Below are positions 32,906 to 41,642 of a DNA stretch of 64,000 nucleotides, in pieces. A program made the translations under genes and the position numbers. The stretch comes from Paenibacillus mellifer (GTDB lineage: Bacteria; Bacillota; Bacilli; Paenibacillales; Paenibacillaceae): the NCBI RefSeq assembly GCF_023195895.1, contig NZ_JALPRK010000004.1, positions 186,001 through 250,000 of the forward strand, given 5' to 3'. Below the pieces are notes generated by a model. It made no database searches. It was not told the origin of the DNA and saw only the letters and a program-made list of their open reading frames with translations. The first letter of the stretch is position 1; each line of letters starts with the position of its first letter.

Positions 32906-33889
32906 ATGAAAGCACTTATCCTCCCCAAGCCAGGGAAACCTGACACGCTGGAAATCGCCGAATTGCCTTTGCCGATTCCAGGCCCGGGTGAAATCCGGGT
33001 GCGTGTTCATGCCGCTGGCTTGAATCCGATCGATTACAAGGTATCGCCAAACGGGAATCCGGCCTGGGTGTATCCGTTCGTGCTTGGCATCGACGTTGCC
33101 GGTGTCGTTGATGCCGTTGGCGAAGGTGTCACCACCTGGAAAACTGGGGACCGGGTTGCTTACATGGCCGATTTCACCCGGCCTGGCGGGTTCGCCGAGT
33201 ATACCGTGACCGTCGCTCATACGGTGGCGGCAATTCCGGACGGCGTATCCTTTACGGACGCGGCGGCGTTCCCTTGCGCCGGGCTGACGGCTTACCAGAT
33301 TTTGACGCGCAAAATGCAGATTCGTTCAGGGCAATCCCTGCTCGTCCATGCCGGAGCGGGCGGAGTTGGCGGATATGCCATTCAACTTGCAAAGATCTAC
33401 GGTGCCTCCCCCATCCTCGCAACGGCTTCGCCGCAGAATGCGGACTATGTCCGAAGCCTTGGTGCGGATGAAGTCATCGACTACAATTCGGAGAACGTTC
33501 AAGAGCGCGTCATGGACATCACGAACGGAGTTGGCGTGGATCTGATCATCAACTCAGTGAACCGAGCAACGGCTCAGCAAGATTTGAGTATGCTGGCCTT
33601 CGGCGGGCAACTGGCCTGCATCGCCGGAGCACCAGAGACTGTGGCCGACTTCCAGCCATCTAGCAAGTCGTTTACGCTGCACAAGCTGATGATCGCCGGC
33701 GCTTATGGCTCCGGGAGCCGGAAGGCCGAGGAAGAGCTCGCTATCATGGCCGGGGAATTTATGGCTCTGTTGCAACAGAACAAAATGAACGCGATGGTGC
33801 AGGAAGTCATCAAGCTGGACAAAGTGCCGGATGCCTTGATCCGCCTGTCGCAGCGGCATGTCCGCGGCAAAATCGTCGCCGAGCTGTAA
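32906..33889 (+). CDS. NADPH:quinone reductase-like MDR family oxidoreductase
   Basis: The 327-residue protein starts MKALILPKPGKPDTLEIAEL and has GLNPIDYKVSPNGNPAW, VLGIDVAGVVDAVGEGVTTW and the NADP site LLVHAGAGGVGGYAIQLAK near residue 150. Zinc-binding Cys residues of alcohol dehydrogenases are absent, as expected for the quinone reductase branch. AAGGTGAC precedes the ATG; GTG at 32897 is less likely. Confidence 0.92.
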   Translation: MKALILPKPGKPDTLEIAELPLPIPGPGEIRVRVHAAGLNPIDYKVSPNGNPAWVYPFVLGIDVAGVVDAVGEGVTTWKTGDRVAYMADFTRPGGFAEYTVTVAHTVAAIPDGVSFTDAAAFPCAGLTAYQILTRKMQIRSGQSLLVHAGAGGVGGYAIQLAKIYGASPILATASPQNADYVRSLGADEVIDYNSENVQERVMDITNGVGVDLIINSVNRATAQQDLSMLAFGGQLACIAGAPETVADFQPSSKSFTLHKLMIAGAYGSGSRKAEEELAIMAGEFMALLQQNKMNAMVQEVIKLDKVPDALIRLSQRHVRGKIVAEL

Positions 33890-33911
33890 CGATTCGCTTA
33901 TGCGTGAAGCG

Positions 33912-33946
33912 TAAAGCCCATTCCAATTCTTAGGAATGGGCTTCTT
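33912..33946 (+). terminator. Terminator of the LysR-quinone reductase unit
   Basis: AAGCCCATTCC pairs with GGAATGGGCTT around an 8-base loop and is followed by CTTCTTT. Confidence 0.8.
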
Positions 33947-33960
33947 CTTTAACTCCTTGT

Positions 33961-34614
33961 TCAGGCGCCTTCTCCGTGTTCCAGCGCTTCCTGCGTAATT
34001 CGCTTGATGTCAATCGGTGAGCTCGTCCCTTCGTTGACCATGTCCGTTAGAATTTCACGAAGGAAGTAGTCGACGCAATGAAGCTGAATATTCTTGATTT
34101 TTACCAGCGCATCGCGGTACATCTTGACGAATTCCTTCTCAGTATTCCCCCGCTGCAGCTCGGCGAACGCTTCGTAGACCTGATCCATCTTATCGGCGAC
34201 CTCGAGGATCAGCCCTTCGACAGTATGGTCCTTCCCTTCGCGAAGTTGGTTGCGGAAGATCGTTTTGAACTCCTCCGGGATGTGCTCATCAATGAAATTG
34301 TGCACCATGCCCTCTTCAACCTGCTGAATCAAGTTCCGCAGCTCGATCGAAGCGTGTTTGACCGGCGTTTTGATATCCCCGATAAAGATCTCACCGTAAT
34401 CATGACTGCTCGTAATTTCGTACAACTTCTTCCAGTCGATGGAAACCCCATGTTGTTCTTCGATATCAGCTAAGGTTTTCGCGTATTGCACGACTTTCCA
34501 GGAGTGCGCCGCCACGCTATGTTCTTCGAACTTGAACCTTCCGGGACAGCGATAGATGCGTTCCAGTTCATTTAAGGAGCGAAAATAAGCATGAATGCCC
34601 ATCAGATCATCCAT
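33961..34614 (-). CDS. HD-domain phosphohydrolase, YfbR-like
   Basis: The 217-residue protein has HSWKVVQYAKTLA (first metal His), the HD pair in SSHDYGEIFIGDIKTP near residue 70 and ILEVADKMDQVYEAFAE with the distal Asp near 140. This spacing fits YfbR/YGK1-like 5'-deoxynucleotidases, which dephosphorylate nucleoside monophosphates. GGAGG lies unusually far (16 bases) from the ATG, so the start is somewhat uncertain. Confidence 0.82.
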   Translation of the reverse strand: MDDLMGIHAYFRSLNELERIYRCPGRFKFEEHSVAAHSWKVVQYAKTLADIEEQHGVSIDWKKLYEITSSHDYGEIFIGDIKTPVKHASIELRNLIQQVEEGMVHNFIDEHIPEEFKTIFRNQLREGKDHTVEGLILEVADKMDQVYEAFAELQRGNTEKEFVKMYRDALVKIKNIQLHCVDYFLREILTDMVNEGTSSPIDIKRITQEALEHGEGA

Positions 34615-34664
34615 CTTTCTGTTGGTTTTTACCTCCAGTATAGATGCTGATTGTTAGGAGCACG

Positions 34665-35186
34665 TCAAATCCAACGATTCCCTTCGTCCTCCATCTCCCC
34701 TTCCTCCCCGCCTTCACGGACAAGTGAGGCGAACTTTCCCTTAACTTGCGCGGCAAGATGCTGAGGCGTTAGCTCCATCTGCAAGCCGATTCTTCCGGCA
34801 GATACGAGAATCGTATCCAAGCTTTCGGCTTGACTGTCGATCCAGGTCGGGAACAGCTTCTTCATACCGACCGGGGAGCAACCGCCTCGAATATATCCGG
34901 TGTGCTGCAGCAAATCCTTGAGCGGGAGCATCTCGATTTTTTTGACCCCGGCTGCTTTGGCCGCCTTCTTCAGGTCAAGCTCTTCGGCTACTGGAATAAT
35001 AAACACGAATAACGCATGGCCTTGATGAGCCACCAGCGTCTTGTACACCTTCTCCATCGGTTTGCCAATCTTCTCCGCCACTGCAGTTCCGTGAATTTGC
35101 CCGTCCTCGACCTCGTACGCGAAGGTATGGTAGGGCGTTTTGGATTTCTCCAGCATCCGTATGGCATTCGTTTTGGTCTCTGCCAT
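34665..35186 (-). CDS. YbaK/EbsC-type aminoacyl-tRNA deacylase
   Basis: From the ATG at 35186 (AGGAGTG upstream) the protein has 173 residues: MAETKTNAIRMLEKSKTPYH, KVYKTLVAHQGHALFVFIIP with the conserved Lys, and YIRGGCSPVGMKKLFPTW, the family GGxSPxG motif. YbaK proteins hydrolyse mischarged Cys-tRNA(Pro) or related products. A C-terminal acidic tail (GGEEGEMEDEGN) extends beyond the usual end. Confidence 0.92.
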   Translation of the reverse strand: MAETKTNAIRMLEKSKTPYHTFAYEVEDGQIHGTAVAEKIGKPMEKVYKTLVAHQGHALFVFIIPVAEELDLKKAAKAAGVKKIEMLPLKDLLQHTGYIRGGCSPVGMKKLFPTWIDSQAESLDTILVSAGRIGLQMELTPQHLAAQVKGKFASLVREGGEEGEMEDEGNRWI

Positions 35187-35435
35187 TGATCCCACTCCTT
35201 TGATATTCCAGGTTTCTTATGGAAATATCCTAGCACTTCCGGTGCGTGGGGGACAGGCCCGGATCGGTTTAAATTGTTTTTTCTAAGCGAGCTTTTCAAG
35301 TCAGCTGACTTCATTTATTTACGGTAATGTATGAAATTAATTAAATGATTAACTTATTTTTCAATACTTATTTACATCTTTAAACGCTCCTCCTAATATA
35401 GGGGTAATACATCAACCATGAGAGAAGGGTTATCC

Positions 35436-35876
35436 ATGGACATGACTGATCAACAAATTCTTGCATCCCTCAAGAATAACAGCCGCATGACCGCCTCTGA
35501 TATTGGCAAACGAGTTGCGTTGTCCGTCCCCGCCGTATCCGAACGCATTCGCAAGCTGGAGGAAGCCGGGATCATCGAGGCGTATACGGTGAAGATCAAC
35601 CGGGTGAAAACCGGGCACAAGCTGCTGGCCTTCGTGTTTGTTGGCATTGAGCACAGCAAGCATATTGAAACCTTTCGCACCAGGATCGTAGCCTGTGAAC
35701 CGGTTCTGGAATGTCATCACCTTGCCGGCGAATACGATTATTTGCTTAAAGTGCTGGTTGAAGATACCTCCCAGTTAGAGCGTTTCTTGTCAGACACGTT
35801 GAAGAAGCTTCCCGGCGTCGTGAAGAGCAACACCATGATCTCCTTATCCACCTTGAAGGAAAATATCAACCTATGA
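35436..35876 (+). CDS. Lrp/AsnC family transcriptional regulator
   Basis: The 146-residue protein has the HTH MTASDIGKRVALSVPAVSER followed by IRKLEEAGIIEAYTVKINR and the RAM/AsnC ligand domain (HHLAGEYDYLLKVLVED). The ATG at 35436 follows AGAGAAGGG. Its stop overlaps the ATG of a LysE-type exporter by four bases, so it probably senses an amino acid and controls its export. Confidence 0.93.
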   Translation: MDMTDQQILASLKNNSRMTASDIGKRVALSVPAVSERIRKLEEAGIIEAYTVKINRVKTGHKLLAFVFVGIEHSKHIETFRTRIVACEPVLECHHLAGEYDYLLKVLVEDTSQLERFLSDTLKKLPGVVKSNTMISLSTLKENINL

Positions 35877-36541
35877 GAGGAAACGCAAGCCTGCTCCTGC
35901 GCGGGTTCAAATTCGGAATGCTTCTGCAGCTGGCCGTTGGCCCGGTCTGCCTTTTTATTTTTCAAACCGGTTCCCGGCAGGGGTACGGTGCGGCAGCAAC
36001 CGGCGTTCTTGGGGTAACTTTGGTCGATGCGATGTTTATGGGGGCAGCGATGCTGGGAGTCTCCACCCTGCTTGGCAGGGGGCGCATTCGTTCGATATTG
36101 AAATGGTGCAGTGTGATCGTCGTGGGCTTATTCGGGTTCAGTACGGTGCTAAGCGCTTTTCCGATGGAGATGGAGATGGAGATGGAGATGGAGACGGAGG
36201 CGCTGCCGTTCCTTAGCCTGCCGAAATTAGACTTTGACGGAAGCTACGGGGTTTACGCCTTCCTGCTAACCGCCTCCAACCCGTTGACGATCCTGTTCTG
36301 GGCGGGGGTGTTCGGCTCCAAAATCACCGAGCCAGGTTTAGATCTAAGCCGCTCTCGGTTGCGCTGGTTTGCGCTGGGCGCTTTGCTGGCTACCTTCGGC
36401 TTTTTGAACCTGATTGCGCTGATCGGCAGCCTGGCGAACGCCTACATTCCCCCCCACTTAACGGGAGGTTTGAACCTCATCGTGGGTCTCGTCCTGATTG
36501 CTTATGCACTTCGCATGGCCATCACGCGGCACAAACCTTAA
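35873..36541 (+). CDS. LysE family amino acid exporter with in-frame hexamer repeat
   Basis: The 222-residue protein has about six transmembrane helices and LysE-family text: GFKFGMLLQLAVGPVCLFIF, VLGVTLVDAMFMGAAMLGV and TASNPLTILFWAGVFGSK. It exports amino acids from the cytoplasm and is translationally coupled to the Lrp gene. Between helices 3 and 4 the loop is MEMEMEMEMETE, encoded by tandem ATGGAG repeats (36164-36199). Confidence 0.9.
   Translation: MRGNASLLLRGFKFGMLLQLAVGPVCLFIFQTGSRQGYGAAATGVLGVTLVDAMFMGAAMLGVSTLLGRGRIRSILKWCSVIVVGLFGFSTVLSAFPMEMEMEMEMETEALPFLSLPKLDFDGSYGVYAFLLTASNPLTILFWAGVFGSKITEPGLDLSRSRLRWFALGALLATFGFLNLIALIGSLANAYIPPHLTGGLNLIVGLVLIAYALRMAITRHKP
36164..36199 (+). 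repeat. Tandem hexanucleotide repeat (ATGGAG) inside the LysE gene
   Basis: Five perfect ATGGAG units and one ACGGAG unit encode alternating Met-Glu in a loop of the exporter. Copy-number changes keep the frame and would only lengthen or shorten the loop. Confidence 0.9.
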
Positions 36542-36544
36542 TGC

Positions 36545-37855
36545 TTAGACCGTCACCGGGGGCTTCGCTCCGGCATCGGGACCCCCGCCTGCTTCCCGCA
36601 AGGCGTCCGCCTTGCCTCGGTCCAGTTTCAGCTTCGCCACGACGGCTATGCCTATAGCGAAGAACAGCAGCAGCGACAAGATCCCGAGACGCGGATTGCC
36701 AGTCCATTGTCCGATGAGCCCAAACGCAAACGGCCCGAAGATCGAGGAGAATTTACTCGTAATGTTGACGAAACCAAAAAATTCCCCCGTCCGGTTCGGC
36801 GGCATCAGATCGCTAAGGATCGAACGGGAAATCGACTGACTTCCCCCTTGTACCAACCCAACCATCACGGCCAGGATATAAAAATGCAAGGCACTGCTCA
36901 TCCCAAAACCCAAGAGAACGATCAGCACATAGATGCCTAACGAGGCGATCAGCACCCGTTTAGGGCCTAGTCGCGCAGCCGCTTTTCCAAGCAGAATGGT
37001 ACTGGGGAACCCGACGAATTGCGTGATGAGTAATGCCAGGATCAGGTCGCTGGTGCCTATTCCAAGCGTTGTTCCATAAATGGTCGCCATCAAGATGATG
37101 GTGTTGATCCCGTCGTTGTAGAACCAGAATGCCGCGATCATTCGAAATAGCTGCGGATAACGCCGGATGTCCCGAAACGTACCGCCGATTCGCTGACCGG
37201 CAGCCCGTACATATCCCCCCATTTTTAACCCGGACACTTGCTTGGGTAGATTCGGCACCTTCCGCATGATCGGCAGCGAGAAGACAAGCCACCATAAGCC
37301 TACGCTGAGAAAAGAAAGCCGAGTTCCCGCCAGCTCATCGCTAAGGCCAAACCACTGCGGCTGCTGAATCATCATGAGATTGATGGCCAACAGAATTCCG
37401 CCGCCGACATACCCGGCTGCATATCCTTTGGCGGAAACGTTATCCCGATCCTGGGAAGGTACCAGATCAGGGAGCATCGAGTCATAAAACGTCAGGCTTC
37501 CGGAGAATCCAACCGTCGTGATGACAAGCAGCGCCGAGGCGAACAACCAATCTCCCGGTCCGACGAGCGCAAATCCGGTAGTCCCGGCGATGCCTAGCAG
37601 AGCAAACCAGGTTAGGAACGTCGTTTTACGCCCTGATAAGTCCGCGATGGATCCCAACAAGGGCGAGATGACAGCCACCAGCGCCATACCAATAGCATGC
37701 GTATAAGCTAAATAGGATGCCGCTGTGTTTTCGCTTAAACCTTGCGCGGCCACGCCGGCGTAGAAGATAGGAAGTACCGCCGCCAACACCGTGGTGGAGT
37801 AAGCCGAATTCGCCCAATCATACAGGATCCACGCACGTATCTTCGACTTGTTCAT
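36545..37855 (-). CDS. UMF1/Atg22-like MFS transporter
   Basis: The 436-residue protein has about 12 transmembrane segments and starts KIRAWILYDWANSAYSTTV, the diagnostic N terminus of the UMF1 (vacuole effluxer Atg22-like) MFS family. It continues with ISPLLGSIADLSGRKTTFLT and FWFYNDGINTIILMATIYGT. Members are thought to export amino acids or sugars; the substrate is unknown. It converges on the LysE gene with only three bases between stops and no clear terminator. Confidence 0.9.
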   Translation of the reverse strand: MNKSKIRAWILYDWANSAYSTTVLAAVLPIFYAGVAAQGLSENTAASYLAYTHAIGMALVAVISPLLGSIADLSGRKTTFLTWFALLGIAGTTGFALVGPGDWLFASALLVITTVGFSGSLTFYDSMLPDLVPSQDRDNVSAKGYAAGYVGGGILLAINLMMIQQPQWFGLSDELAGTRLSFLSVGLWWLVFSLPIMRKVPNLPKQVSGLKMGGYVRAAGQRIGGTFRDIRRYPQLFRMIAAFWFYNDGINTIILMATIYGTTLGIGTSDLILALLITQFVGFPSTILLGKAAARLGPKRVLIASLGIYVLIVLLGFGMSSALHFYILAVMVGLVQGGSQSISRSILSDLMPPNRTGEFFGFVNITSKFSSIFGPFAFGLIGQWTGNPRLGILSLLLFFAIGIAVVAKLKLDRGKADALREAGGGPDAGAKPPVTV

Positions 37856-38005
37856 TCTTTTGTTCCCCTTCCCTATGAATGTTTAGATTATAGTAGAATA
37901 GGATTAACGCCGTGTTTCTCTGGTGTTTGCGCTGAATAAAACCGTCATAGTAAAATAGAACCCAAAATCTCTCGATCACAGTTGGGTATAGAACGGAGAA
38001 TGGAC

Positions 38006-39115
38006 ATGGCCGATACGTTAAAATCGATGTATAACGAGGCATTCTTACGCAGCTTCGGCAGCAAAGTGAAGGACGCCTACCCGGCGTTTGAGCCTGATGC
38101 ATTTGTCGCCGCAGTGATGGATGAAACCTGGGACAAGCTGGAGCTCAAAGCTCGGATGCGGCAAATCACATTGAAACTGGGTGCATGGCTTCCGCCAAGC
38201 TTTGCAGAGGCGCTGGACGTCCTGTTCGCAATAGACGAATCTTGTATTGGATTCCCTTACCTGTTCTTCCCCGACTTCGTTGAGGTGTTTGGCTGTGCCG
38301 AAGCGGACTGGGCGCTTGCCATGCAGGCGTTCGAGCGCTTTACGCCGAAGTCATCCGCCGAGTTTGCCGTCCGTTCATTCATCGAACGCGATCCAGAACG
38401 GATGATGCGTCAGATGGCGATTTGGGCGGATCACGACAACGAGCATGTTCGCCGCTTGGCGAGCGAAGGCTGCAGGCCGCGCCTCCCCTGGGGTCAAGCG
38501 CTGCCGATGTTCAAACGAGACCCTTCTCCCATCCTTCCGATTCTTGAGCGGTTGAAGGCCGATCCCAGCTTGTACGTCCGCAAGAGTGTGGCCAATAACC
38601 TGAATGATATCGCCAAGGATCACCCGGACCTTGTTCTGGACATCGCTCGGCGCTGGAAGGGCACCCACGCCCACACCGATTGGATTGTGCGCCACGGCTG
38701 CCGCACCTTGATCCGGCGCGGCGGTCCCGAGGCGCTGGAGCTGTTCGGATACGCCTCCGGTGAGGATGGCGAACCGCTCACGACCACGGCGACGCTGGCA
38801 ATCGTGCCGGCCGCACTTCGGATCGGCGACAGCAGCGAGCTCCGCTACGAGCTGACGGTCCGAGAAGGCGAACCGGCTAAAGTACGCATCGAATACGGTA
38901 TCGATTTCGTCAAAGCCGGCGGCCGTACCTCGCGCAAGCTGTTCCTGCTCTCGGACAAAACCGTCCCCGGCGGTTCACGACTCAGCGGCAAACGGCGGCA
39001 CAGCTGGGCCGACCTGACAACTCGTCGCCATTACCCCGGCGAACACCGTATCGTGTTGCTGGTCAACGGCGCAGAAGTGGCTGAAACCGCATTAACGCTG
39101 CAAGTCAGCGAATAA
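38006..39115 (+). CDS. DNA alkylation repair protein, AlkC/AlkD-like HEAT repeats
   Basis: From the ATG at 38006 (GGAG seven bases upstream) the protein has 369 residues. It starts MADTLKSMYNEAFLRSFG and has HEAT-type helices with the family text FAVRSFIERDPERMMRQM, WADHDNEHVRRLASEGCRPR and DPSLYVRKSVANNLNDIAKD. A C-terminal beta domain of about 110 residues (AALRIGDSSELRYELTV to the end) matches the extended AlkC subtype. These glycosylases excise alkylated bases. A terminator lies at 39121-39157. Confidence 0.9.
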   Translation: MADTLKSMYNEAFLRSFGSKVKDAYPAFEPDAFVAAVMDETWDKLELKARMRQITLKLGAWLPPSFAEALDVLFAIDESCIGFPYLFFPDFVEVFGCAEADWALAMQAFERFTPKSSAEFAVRSFIERDPERMMRQMAIWADHDNEHVRRLASEGCRPRLPWGQALPMFKRDPSPILPILERLKADPSLYVRKSVANNLNDIAKDHPDLVLDIARRWKGTHAHTDWIVRHGCRTLIRRGGPEALELFGYASGEDGEPLTTTATLAIVPAALRIGDSSELRYELTVREGEPAKVRIEYGIDFVKAGGRTSRKLFLLSDKTVPGGSRLSGKRRHSWADLTTRRHYPGEHRIVLLVNGAEVAETALTLQVSE

Positions 39116-39120
39116 CAAGC

Positions 39121-39157
39121 AAGACCTGAACAGGGTTGGCCAGGTAGGTCTTTTTTT
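39121..39157 (+). terminator. Terminator of the AlkC-like gene
   Basis: AGACCT and AGGTCT arms with an inner CAGG/CCAGG pairing are followed by seven T residues. Confidence 0.75.
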
Positions 39158-39247
39158 CCTCGGAATTGGATTGGGTACGACCCATTCTGGTTAAGCTGGT
39201 GAAGGAGTCACCCATGTAGGACAAGATATGACTAGGAGGTAGAGATC

Positions 39248-39679
39248 ATGCCTATTGACGCTTATTTGTATTTCAACGGAAACTGCCGCGAGGCGGTTGA
39301 ATTTTATGCCCAGGCGTTTGGCGTAGAGCGGCCGCAAATCCTCACCTACGGTGAAGCGCATTCCGCCGAGCCGGATTATACGCTTCCCGAAGAAGCGAAG
39401 GATCGGGTCATGCACGCTAACCTTAAGGTGAGTGGCAGTAACCTGATGTTCTCCGATGTGTTCCCTGGTTCCCCCTATACCGTTGGAACCCATATCAGTT
39501 TGGCACTGGTCAGTCCAAACCGGGAGGAGATCACCTCCGCATTTGAACGGCTTAAGGAAGGCGGTTCGGTTCAAATGGAATTGCAGGCGACCTTCTGGAG
39601 TCCTTGTTACGGTAATTTGAAGGACAAGTACGGCATCGAATGGCAGCTTAGTTATGACGACGGAAGAAACGGCATGTAA
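39248..39679 (+). CDS. VOC/PhnB-like protein
   Basis: The 143-residue protein starts MPIDAYLYFNGNCREAVEFY and has RVMHANLKVSGSNLMFSDV and CYGNLKDKYGIEWQLSYD, the PhnB/3-demethylubiquinone-methyltransferase-like VOC layout. AGGAGG precedes the ATG. No catalytic role is known for most members. The stop codon sits in the loop of a perfect terminator hairpin. Confidence 0.9.
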   Translation: MPIDAYLYFNGNCREAVEFYAQAFGVERPQILTYGEAHSAEPDYTLPEEAKDRVMHANLKVSGSNLMFSDVFPGSPYTVGTHISLALVSPNREEITSAFERLKEGGSVQMELQATFWSPCYGNLKDKYGIEWQLSYDDGRNGM

Positions 39680-39697
39680 GCATGCCGTTTCTTCCGT
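39660..39697 (+). terminator. Bidirectional terminator with stop codon in the loop
   Basis: A perfect stem (GACGGAAGAAACGGCATG paired with CATGCCGTTTCTTCCGTC) encloses TAAG, whose TAA is the stop of the VOC gene. It separates convergent genes. Confidence 0.85.
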
Positions 39698-39699
39698 CC

Positions 39700-40422
39700 T
39701 TATTTCCTGAAGTATTCCTCCAAAGCCTCCACAATCGCCTGCGCAGCCTTGTCCTGCCCTGCTTCGCTATAAAGAAAAGACTCATTCTCTGCATTCGTCA
39801 GAAACCCAATTTCCGCCAGGACTGCCGGCACTTCGCTTGTTCGCAGCACCTTCCAGTCCTCTTGACGAACCCCTCGATCACGGAAATCCAAGGCTTCGAT
39901 TAAATGCTGATGAATATCTTCTGCCAGTTCACGACTGCCGTCTCCCTCGGCGTAATAATACGTTTCCGTACCGGACACGTTCTCCGGCCCTTCATAGGTG
40001 TTGCCGTGAAGGGATACTAATGCATCGGCATGCAGATCGCTGGCGACCTTGGAACGATCCTCCAATTCGATAAACTCGTCACTTGTTCGAGTTAAATACG
40101 GTTCGAACCTCGAATCCTGCCGAAGTAGATCAACCACTTTCTGGGCGAGGGCAAGCGTAAACTCTTTCTCTTCCCTGCCGCTCACACTGCTGGCCCCCGG
40201 GTCTTTCCCCCCGTGACCGGGGTCGATGATGATCCGGTATTTCCCATCGGATCTGCTGGGTACGGGCACTTCCTCCCCAGTCGCCGGTGCGGACGACAAG
40301 AACCGATGACCGGAACCTAAGGTATCCTCACCACCGAAGGTGATCAACCCACCAAAGGATAACAAAACGATAACGATACCTAAGAAGGTAATGAAATACG
40401 CAACTTTCCCACTTCTCCCCAT
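39700..40422 (-). CDS. N-acetylmuramoyl-L-alanine amidase (Amidase_3), membrane-anchored
   Basis: From the ATG at 40422 (GGAGGAG upstream) the protein has 240 residues with one N-terminal transmembrane helix (VAYFITFLGIVIVLLSFGG). The zinc amidase motifs follow: IIIDPGHGGKDPGA (His), GREEKEFTLALAQ (Glu), DALVSLHGNTYEG (His) and VPAVLAEIGFLTNAEN (catalytic Glu). It cleaves peptides from peptidoglycan glycan strands outside the membrane, as CwlD-like enzymes do. It is the last gene of the ABC/HlyD operon. Confidence 0.93.
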   Translation of the reverse strand: MGRSGKVAYFITFLGIVIVLLSFGGLITFGGEDTLGSGHRFLSSAPATGEEVPVPSRSDGKYRIIIDPGHGGKDPGASSVSGREEKEFTLALAQKVVDLLRQDSRFEPYLTRTSDEFIELEDRSKVASDLHADALVSLHGNTYEGPENVSGTETYYYAEGDGSRELAEDIHQHLIEALDFRDRGVRQEDWKVLRTSEVPAVLAEIGFLTNAENESFLYSEAGQDKAAQAIVEALEEYFRK

Positions 40423-40478
40423 GTTGCTCTCCTCCCGATTTTCTCCTCTTCTCCCTCTCCATCCCCGTCTATCTCCAC

Positions 40479-41630
40479 TCAAAAACGAACGCGACTGCCC
40501 TCCAAAATGGGATCCGTGCTCTCCACAATCACCTGCTGCCCCTCAAACACCCCTCCGGTAACAGCGCTGTTGTAACCATTGCTTCCAGCAACTTCGACAT
40601 TAGCACGAGCAACATAGTAAGCATTGCCAAGCGGGCCTTCTCTGGGCTCGACGGTGTAGACGAACGTACCGGCATCATCCTCATGAATCGCCGCTTTAGG
40701 CACTAGAAGCGTCCCCGCGCTTCCGGTTTTCGTCATAACGACTCGAGCCTTGATTCCACTTCGCAAATGATCTCCTTGGAGCGAAATCGTCAAGAGTTGA
40801 CTTGGTGTTGGTGCTAGGTCCGTCTTATCGGTTCCGCTGCCGGTCAAATCGCTTCCTACATTTGCTTCCAAGCTTGAGACCTGCCCCTGAACGATCGAAT
40901 TGTCCTGATCCGGTAGCAGAACGTCCAGCTCATCACCGATCCGCACAAGCTCTGCGACATCGTTTGGGATCGGCAGTTCAAGGCGAAACCCTTTGGAACT
41001 GTCGGATAAGCGGATATCCGGCCCTCCGACGGAAGCTTGTCCTTCAACCGCTGAAATCTCGATGATCGTGCCGTCGAACGGGGCGACCAGTTGGCGGTTG
41101 TTCTCTATTTTGGTGTGTAAAGTCGCCAGATGCCGACCCTGCGTGGCGATATCGATCTTCGCATTTTGGATGGCACCACGGGCGCTTTGAAGTGCCGCCT
41201 CATCTCCCACCTGTGCCGCCTGCTTGTACGCTTCTTCCCCATCGGCAAGTAACAACTTGAGCTTCTCAAGGTTTGCCTTCATATCGGCCACCTCTTGAGT
41301 TGCTTCACTGTCGTCATACTCGATCAGAAGATCCCCCTTGTGAACCACATCCCCTTCTTTCACATGCACCTGACTAACTTTCCAGCCGGCCGGGTTCATG
41401 AAAGCCTGAGTGGCTCCGTATTTTAATAGCGCTGAACCTTCATAAGAATGTTCCAGCTCGCCGGGACTCGCAGCGGCTACCCGCACTTTAGGCAGCATCA
41501 GGTTCTGCAGCGTGTTGCCAAGAAGCGTACAAACCAGCAGTAAGCCGATAAACCCTCCGGCAAGCCATCTGATTTTCCGCTGCCTAACTCGCAGCCGCGA
41601 CTCCTCATTCCTTTGCGCTTCCAATGCCAT
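40479..41630 (-). CDS. HlyD/RND-adaptor-like membrane fusion protein
   Basis: The 383-residue protein has one transmembrane segment (WLAGGFIGLLLVCTLLGNTL), then a biotinyl-lipoyl-like domain (VSQVHVKEGDVVHKGDLLIE) and a coiled coil of about 90 residues (EVADMKANLEKLKLLLADGE onward). The second lipoyl half (QLVAPFDGTIIEISAVEGQ) and beta-barrel C terminus follow. Such adaptors link exporters to the cell envelope in Gram-positive bacteria. Its place directly after two uptake-type permeases is unusual. AGGA precedes the ATG, 13 bp after the permease stop. Confidence 0.88.
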   Translation of the reverse strand: MALEAQRNEESRLRVRQRKIRWLAGGFIGLLLVCTLLGNTLQNLMLPKVRVAAASPGELEHSYEGSALLKYGATQAFMNPAGWKVSQVHVKEGDVVHKGDLLIEYDDSEATQEVADMKANLEKLKLLLADGEEAYKQAAQVGDEAALQSARGAIQNAKIDIATQGRHLATLHTKIENNRQLVAPFDGTIIEISAVEGQASVGGPDIRLSDSSKGFRLELPIPNDVAELVRIGDELDVLLPDQDNSIVQGQVSSLEANVGSDLTGSGTDKTDLAPTPSQLLTISLQGDHLRSGIKARVVMTKTGSAGTLLVPKAAIHEDDAGTFVYTVEPREGPLGNAYYVARANVEVAGSNGYNSAVTGGVFEGQQVIVESTDPILEGSRVRF

Positions 41631-41642
41631 TCCTCCGTCCTG

